This document shows, piece by piece, positions 35,350-37,955 of a DNA stretch of 37,955 nt. Source of the stretch: Oscillospiraceae bacterium (GTDB lineage Bacteria; Bacillota; Clostridia; Oscillospirales; Oscillospiraceae); NCBI GenBank assembly GCA_017458085.1, contig JAFTGE010000013.1:1-37955 (forward strand), given 5' to 3'. Positions within the stretch are counted from its first letter, which is position 1. The number at the start of each line of letters is the position of its first letter. Under the pieces are notes generated by a model. The model did no database searches. It had not been told where the DNA came from and saw only the letters and a program-made list of their open reading frames with translations. The position numbers were made by a program, and so were the translations under genes.

Positions 35350-37955
35350 TTGGCAGGATCCAGAATAAAAGGTATAACCGTTGAGATCTCGGGCGAAACC
35401 ACCGGTCTCGACAAAGCCTTAAAAAGTGTCAATTCTTCGATCAAGACGACGCAGACCCAGCTTAAGGATGTGGAGCGCCTCTTAAAGCTTGATCCGTCTA
35501 ATACAGAACTGCTCTCACAGAAGCAGAAGCTCCTGAAGGATGCAATTGGCCAGACAAAGGAAAGGCTGGATGCGTTAAAGACGGCGCAGGAGCAGGCAAA
35601 GAAGCAGCTGGAGAGCGGCGATCTCGGACAGGATAAATACGATGCCCTGCAGAGGGAGATCGTTGAGACTGAGCAGGAATTAAAGCGGCTCGAATCACAG
35701 GTTTCTTCTACCTATGCCAAGCTGGAAACGCTGGATGCCGTCGGAAAGAAATGGGAGACGGCAGGCAATACAATCTCCGGTGTGGGAAAGAAACTCATGC
35801 CAGTTACCGGCGCAATCGCAGCGGTCGGCGTGGCAGCGGTGAAGACCACGGCGGATTTTGACTCCTCCATGAGCCAGGTCTCTGCCATCTCCGGCGCAAC
35901 GGGAGATGACTTCGACGCCCTGCGGTCAAAAGCCCGTGAGATGGGTTCGAAGACGAAGTTCTCCGCATCAGAGGCAGCGGACGCTATGACCTACATGGCC
36001 ATGGCAGGCTGGAAGACCGAAGATATGCTGGAAGGTGTCGAGGGCATCATGAATCTTGCGGCTGCATCCGGTGAGGATCTGGCAACGACATCGGACATCG
36101 TGACGGACGCGCTGACAGCCTTCGGTTTGGAGGCAAAAGACTCCGGACACTTTGCTGACGTTCTGGCAGCAGCGAGCTCAAACGCCAATACGAATGTCTC
36201 CATGATGGGTGAGACCTTCAAGTATGCGGCTCCGGTAGCCGGTGCACTGGGGTATAAGGCAGAGGATGTTGCAATCGCCATCGGCCTTATGGGTAACTCC
36301 GGTATTAAGGCATCGCAGGCAGGTACTGCATTGCGTACGCTTCTCACCAACATGGCCAAGCCTACAGATACCGTGGCAGCCGCAATGGACAAGCTGGGTG
36401 TCTCTCTCGATGATGGTCACGGAAACATGAAATCCTTCAAAGAGGTCATGGATGATTTAAGATCCGGATTTGGCGAACTGAAGATGCCCGCTGATGAGCT
36501 GCAGGTCGCGATTGAAAAACTGGACGCGCAGTACGAGTCCGGGGAACTGACGGAGAAACAGTATACCGAGGCCAGTGAAGAACTGATGAAGCAGGCCTAT
36601 GGCGCGGAAGGTGCCCTGAAAGCGGAAGCGGCAGCTTCCCTTGCTGGTAAGATGGGACTTTCCGGTCTTCTGGCAATCGTCAATGCTTCCGATGAAGACT
36701 ATGAGAAGCTGACAGAAGCGATCTATAACTGTGATGGCGTATCAGAGCAGATGGCGGAAACCATGCAGGATAACCTTGCGGGACAGCTGACCATCTTAAA
36801 GTCTCAGCTGCAGGAACTGGCGATCTCCTTTGGTGATATCCTCGTCCCGATCATCCGGAAGGTGGTATCACATGTACAGGCCTTTATCGATAAGCTGAAT
36901 GGCATGAGCGATGCCCAGCGGAAAACAATCCTGAAGGTGCTGGCATTTGTTGCTGCGTTAGGTCCGCTCCTTCTCATTATCGGGAAGACGGTATCGACGG
37001 TCGGTGTGGCCATGCAGGGGATCTCCAAGCTTGGCAAAGGCATCATCGGACTTTCCAATTCAGTGAAGACCGGGACAGGTACGGTCGGAAAACTCGTCAG
37101 TGGCCTTGCTGCCATGCCTCCGATCGTGTGGATCATCATAGCAGTCATTGCGGTATTAACGGCTGCTTTTGTACACCTCTGGAAGAACAACGAGGAATTT
37201 AAGAATAAGATCATTGGCCATTGGGAAAAACTCAAAGAGCGGATTCAGGCGGTCGGGCAGAAAATCACCGATACATTCAACAGCCTCGGCTTTACCTTCG
37301 AGGATATCGGAGAAGTCTTTGACTGGCTGTGCAATGAGGTGTTCGCTCCGCTGCTTGATTTCCTGCTGGGATCGGTGATGGATTGCATCGGGGATATCAT
37401 AGAGGTCTTTGCCGGTGTGGTAGAAGTGATCGTCGGTATCATCAAGGGCTTCAAGGATGGTGACTGGTCGACACTCTGGAAAGGTCTCGGAGATGTAGCT
37501 TCAGGGATCATCAACCTGCTGTGGGAGCCTGTACAATGGTTGTTCCACCTGTTCGGTGTAGAACTGGATGATTTTGATGGCGACTGGTCTGCCCTTTGGA
37601 ATAAGGTGAAGAGCTTCTTCGAAAACATCTGGACGGCCATAAAGAATTTCTTTGTGGGCATCTGGAACGGCATAAAGAATACAGTCACAACGGTGATCGG
37701 TGCGATCAAGACGTTCATAGAGACGGTCTGGAATGGGATCAAAGGCTTCTTTACCACAGTCCTTGACGGTATAAAGAACACGTTCAGTTCCGTCTGGAAT
37801 GCGATAAAGACGGTAGTGACGACAGTGGTGGGGGCTATTCAGACAACAGTCACCACAGTCTGGAACGCCATCAAGACTGCTGTTACAACAGTGATGTCCG
37901 CGATCAGCACGGCGGTATCAACCGCATGGAATGCGATCAAGACAGCAGTCAGCAC
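35350..37955 (+). CDS. Tape measure protein (partial)
   Basis: 868 residues visible; runs off the right edge. TTG start with GGAAGGAGGTGCTCACA. N-terminal coiled coil (about 20-125). The phage-tail TP901-type domain includes DFDSSMSQVSAISGATGDDF, KARE-MGSKTKFSASEAADA, TYMAMAGWKTEDMLEGVEG, and NTNVSMMGETFKYAAPVAGA. A hydrophobic segment (IVWIIIAVIAVLTAAFV, about 592-608) follows, then Trp-anchored repeats to the end. Sets tail length and may reach the host membrane at infection. Confidence 0.95.
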   Translation, partial: MAGSRIKGITVEISGETTGLDKALKSVNSSIKTTQTQLKDVERLLKLDPSNTELLSQKQKLLKDAIGQTKERLDALKTAQEQAKKQLESGDLGQDKYDALQREIVETEQELKRLESQVSSTYAKLETLDAVGKKWETAGNTISGVGKKLMPVTGAIAAVGVAAVKTTADFDSSMSQVSAISGATGDDFDALRSKAREMGSKTKFSASEAADAMTYMAMAGWKTEDMLEGVEGIMNLAAASGEDLATTSDIVTDALTAFGLEAKDSGHFADVLAAASSNANTNVSMMGETFKYAAPVAGALGYKAEDVAIAIGLMGNSGIKASQAGTALRTLLTNMAKPTDTVAAAMDKLGVSLDDGHGNMKSFKEVMDDLRSGFGELKMPADELQVAIEKLDAQYESGELTEKQYTEASEELMKQAYGAEGALKAEAAASLAGKMGLSGLLAIVNASDEDYEKLTEAIYNCDGVSEQMAETMQDNLAGQLTILKSQLQELAISFGDILVPIIRKVVSHVQAFIDKLNGMSDAQRKTILKVLAFVAALGPLLLIIGKTVSTVGVAMQGISKLGKGIIGLSNSVKTGTGTVGKLVSGLAAMPPIVWIIIAVIAVLTAAFVHLWKNNEEFKNKIIGHWEKLKERIQAVGQKITDTFNSLGFTFEDIGEVFDWLCNEVFAPLLDFLLGSVMDCIGDIIEVFAGVVEVIVGIIKGFKDGDWSTLWKGLGDVASGIINLLWEPVQWLFHLFGVELDDFDGDWSALWNKVKSFFENIWTAIKNFFVGIWNGIKNTVTTVIGAIKTFIETVWNGIKGFFTTVLDGIKNTFSSVWNAIKTVVTTVVGAIQTTVTTVWNAIKTAVTTVMSAISTAVSTAWNAIKTAVS
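37630..37955 (+). repeat. 66-bp period repeats in the tape measure gene
   Basis: Trp codons of W-N-x-I-K motifs lie at 37663, 37729, 37795, 37861 and 37927, exactly 66 bp (22 residues) apart, with one at 37630 (33 bp before). This gives an 11/22-residue helical repeat. The array continues past the window. Confidence 0.85.

Overview
This window is about 38 kb of a tailed-phage genome, either a prophage or a free siphovirus, from an anaerobic Firmicute. A Lachnospiraceae-type gut Clostridium is the best guess. Evidence for the host is indirect: strong AGGAGG ribosome-binding sites, moderate GC, an oxygen-sensitive class III ribonucleotide reductase (nrdD/nrdG), and gene families typical of clostridial phages (DUF2800, DUF2815, VapE, VRR-NUC, SNF2 helicase, P27 terminase, HK97-type capsid). 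No integrase, CI-type repressor, lysis gene, tRNA or rRNA is seen, so lifestyle cannot be decided here.

Layout. (1) 1-3482, minus strand: leftward replication/recombination operon with a DNA polymerase A (cut by the window edge), small proteins, DUF2815 ssDNA-binding protein and DUF2800 nuclease. (2) 3483-3785: divergent control region with a 13-bp inverted repeat and a strong hairpin plus T-tract. (3) 3786-10765, plus strand: DUF4406, HNH protein, VapE primase-helicase, an AT-rich origin-like gap, VRR-NUC, SNF2 helicase and a sigma-like late regulator. (4) 10765-19140: a block starting with a late-promoter-like element and a leader terminator. It encodes a PemK/MazF-like protein, S-adenosylmethionine synthetase, an HNH nuclease, two DNA methyltransferases, DUF3310, NrdD and NrdG. 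(5) 19192-25642: a cassette array of small proteins, including an amidoligase, a gamma-glutamylcyclotransferase and a DUF4314 protein. A repeated leader of about 100 bp recurs six times (plus one degenerate copy), and several cassettes end in near-identical GCAGCC/GGCTGC terminators. (6) 25664-37955: packaging, head and tail genes from small terminase to tape measure (cut by the window edge). This includes a second copy of the late promoter, a predicted -1 frameshift in the tail chaperone, and an AbrB/PIN toxin-antitoxin pair inserted antisense to the tail operon.

How it may work together. The regulator at 10304 lies immediately upstream of one of two nearly identical 57-58 bp promoter-like elements. 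The other copy lies before the portal gene, so the metabolic block and the virion block probably switch on together. Each element is followed by an intrinsic terminator before the first gene, which suggests antitermination. MetK, the two methyltransferases and NrdG all make or consume SAM. The least-explained part is the cassette array: the amidoligase and the neighbouring 304-aa protein share a C-terminal module of about 36 residues, which suggests enzyme and partner or substrate.
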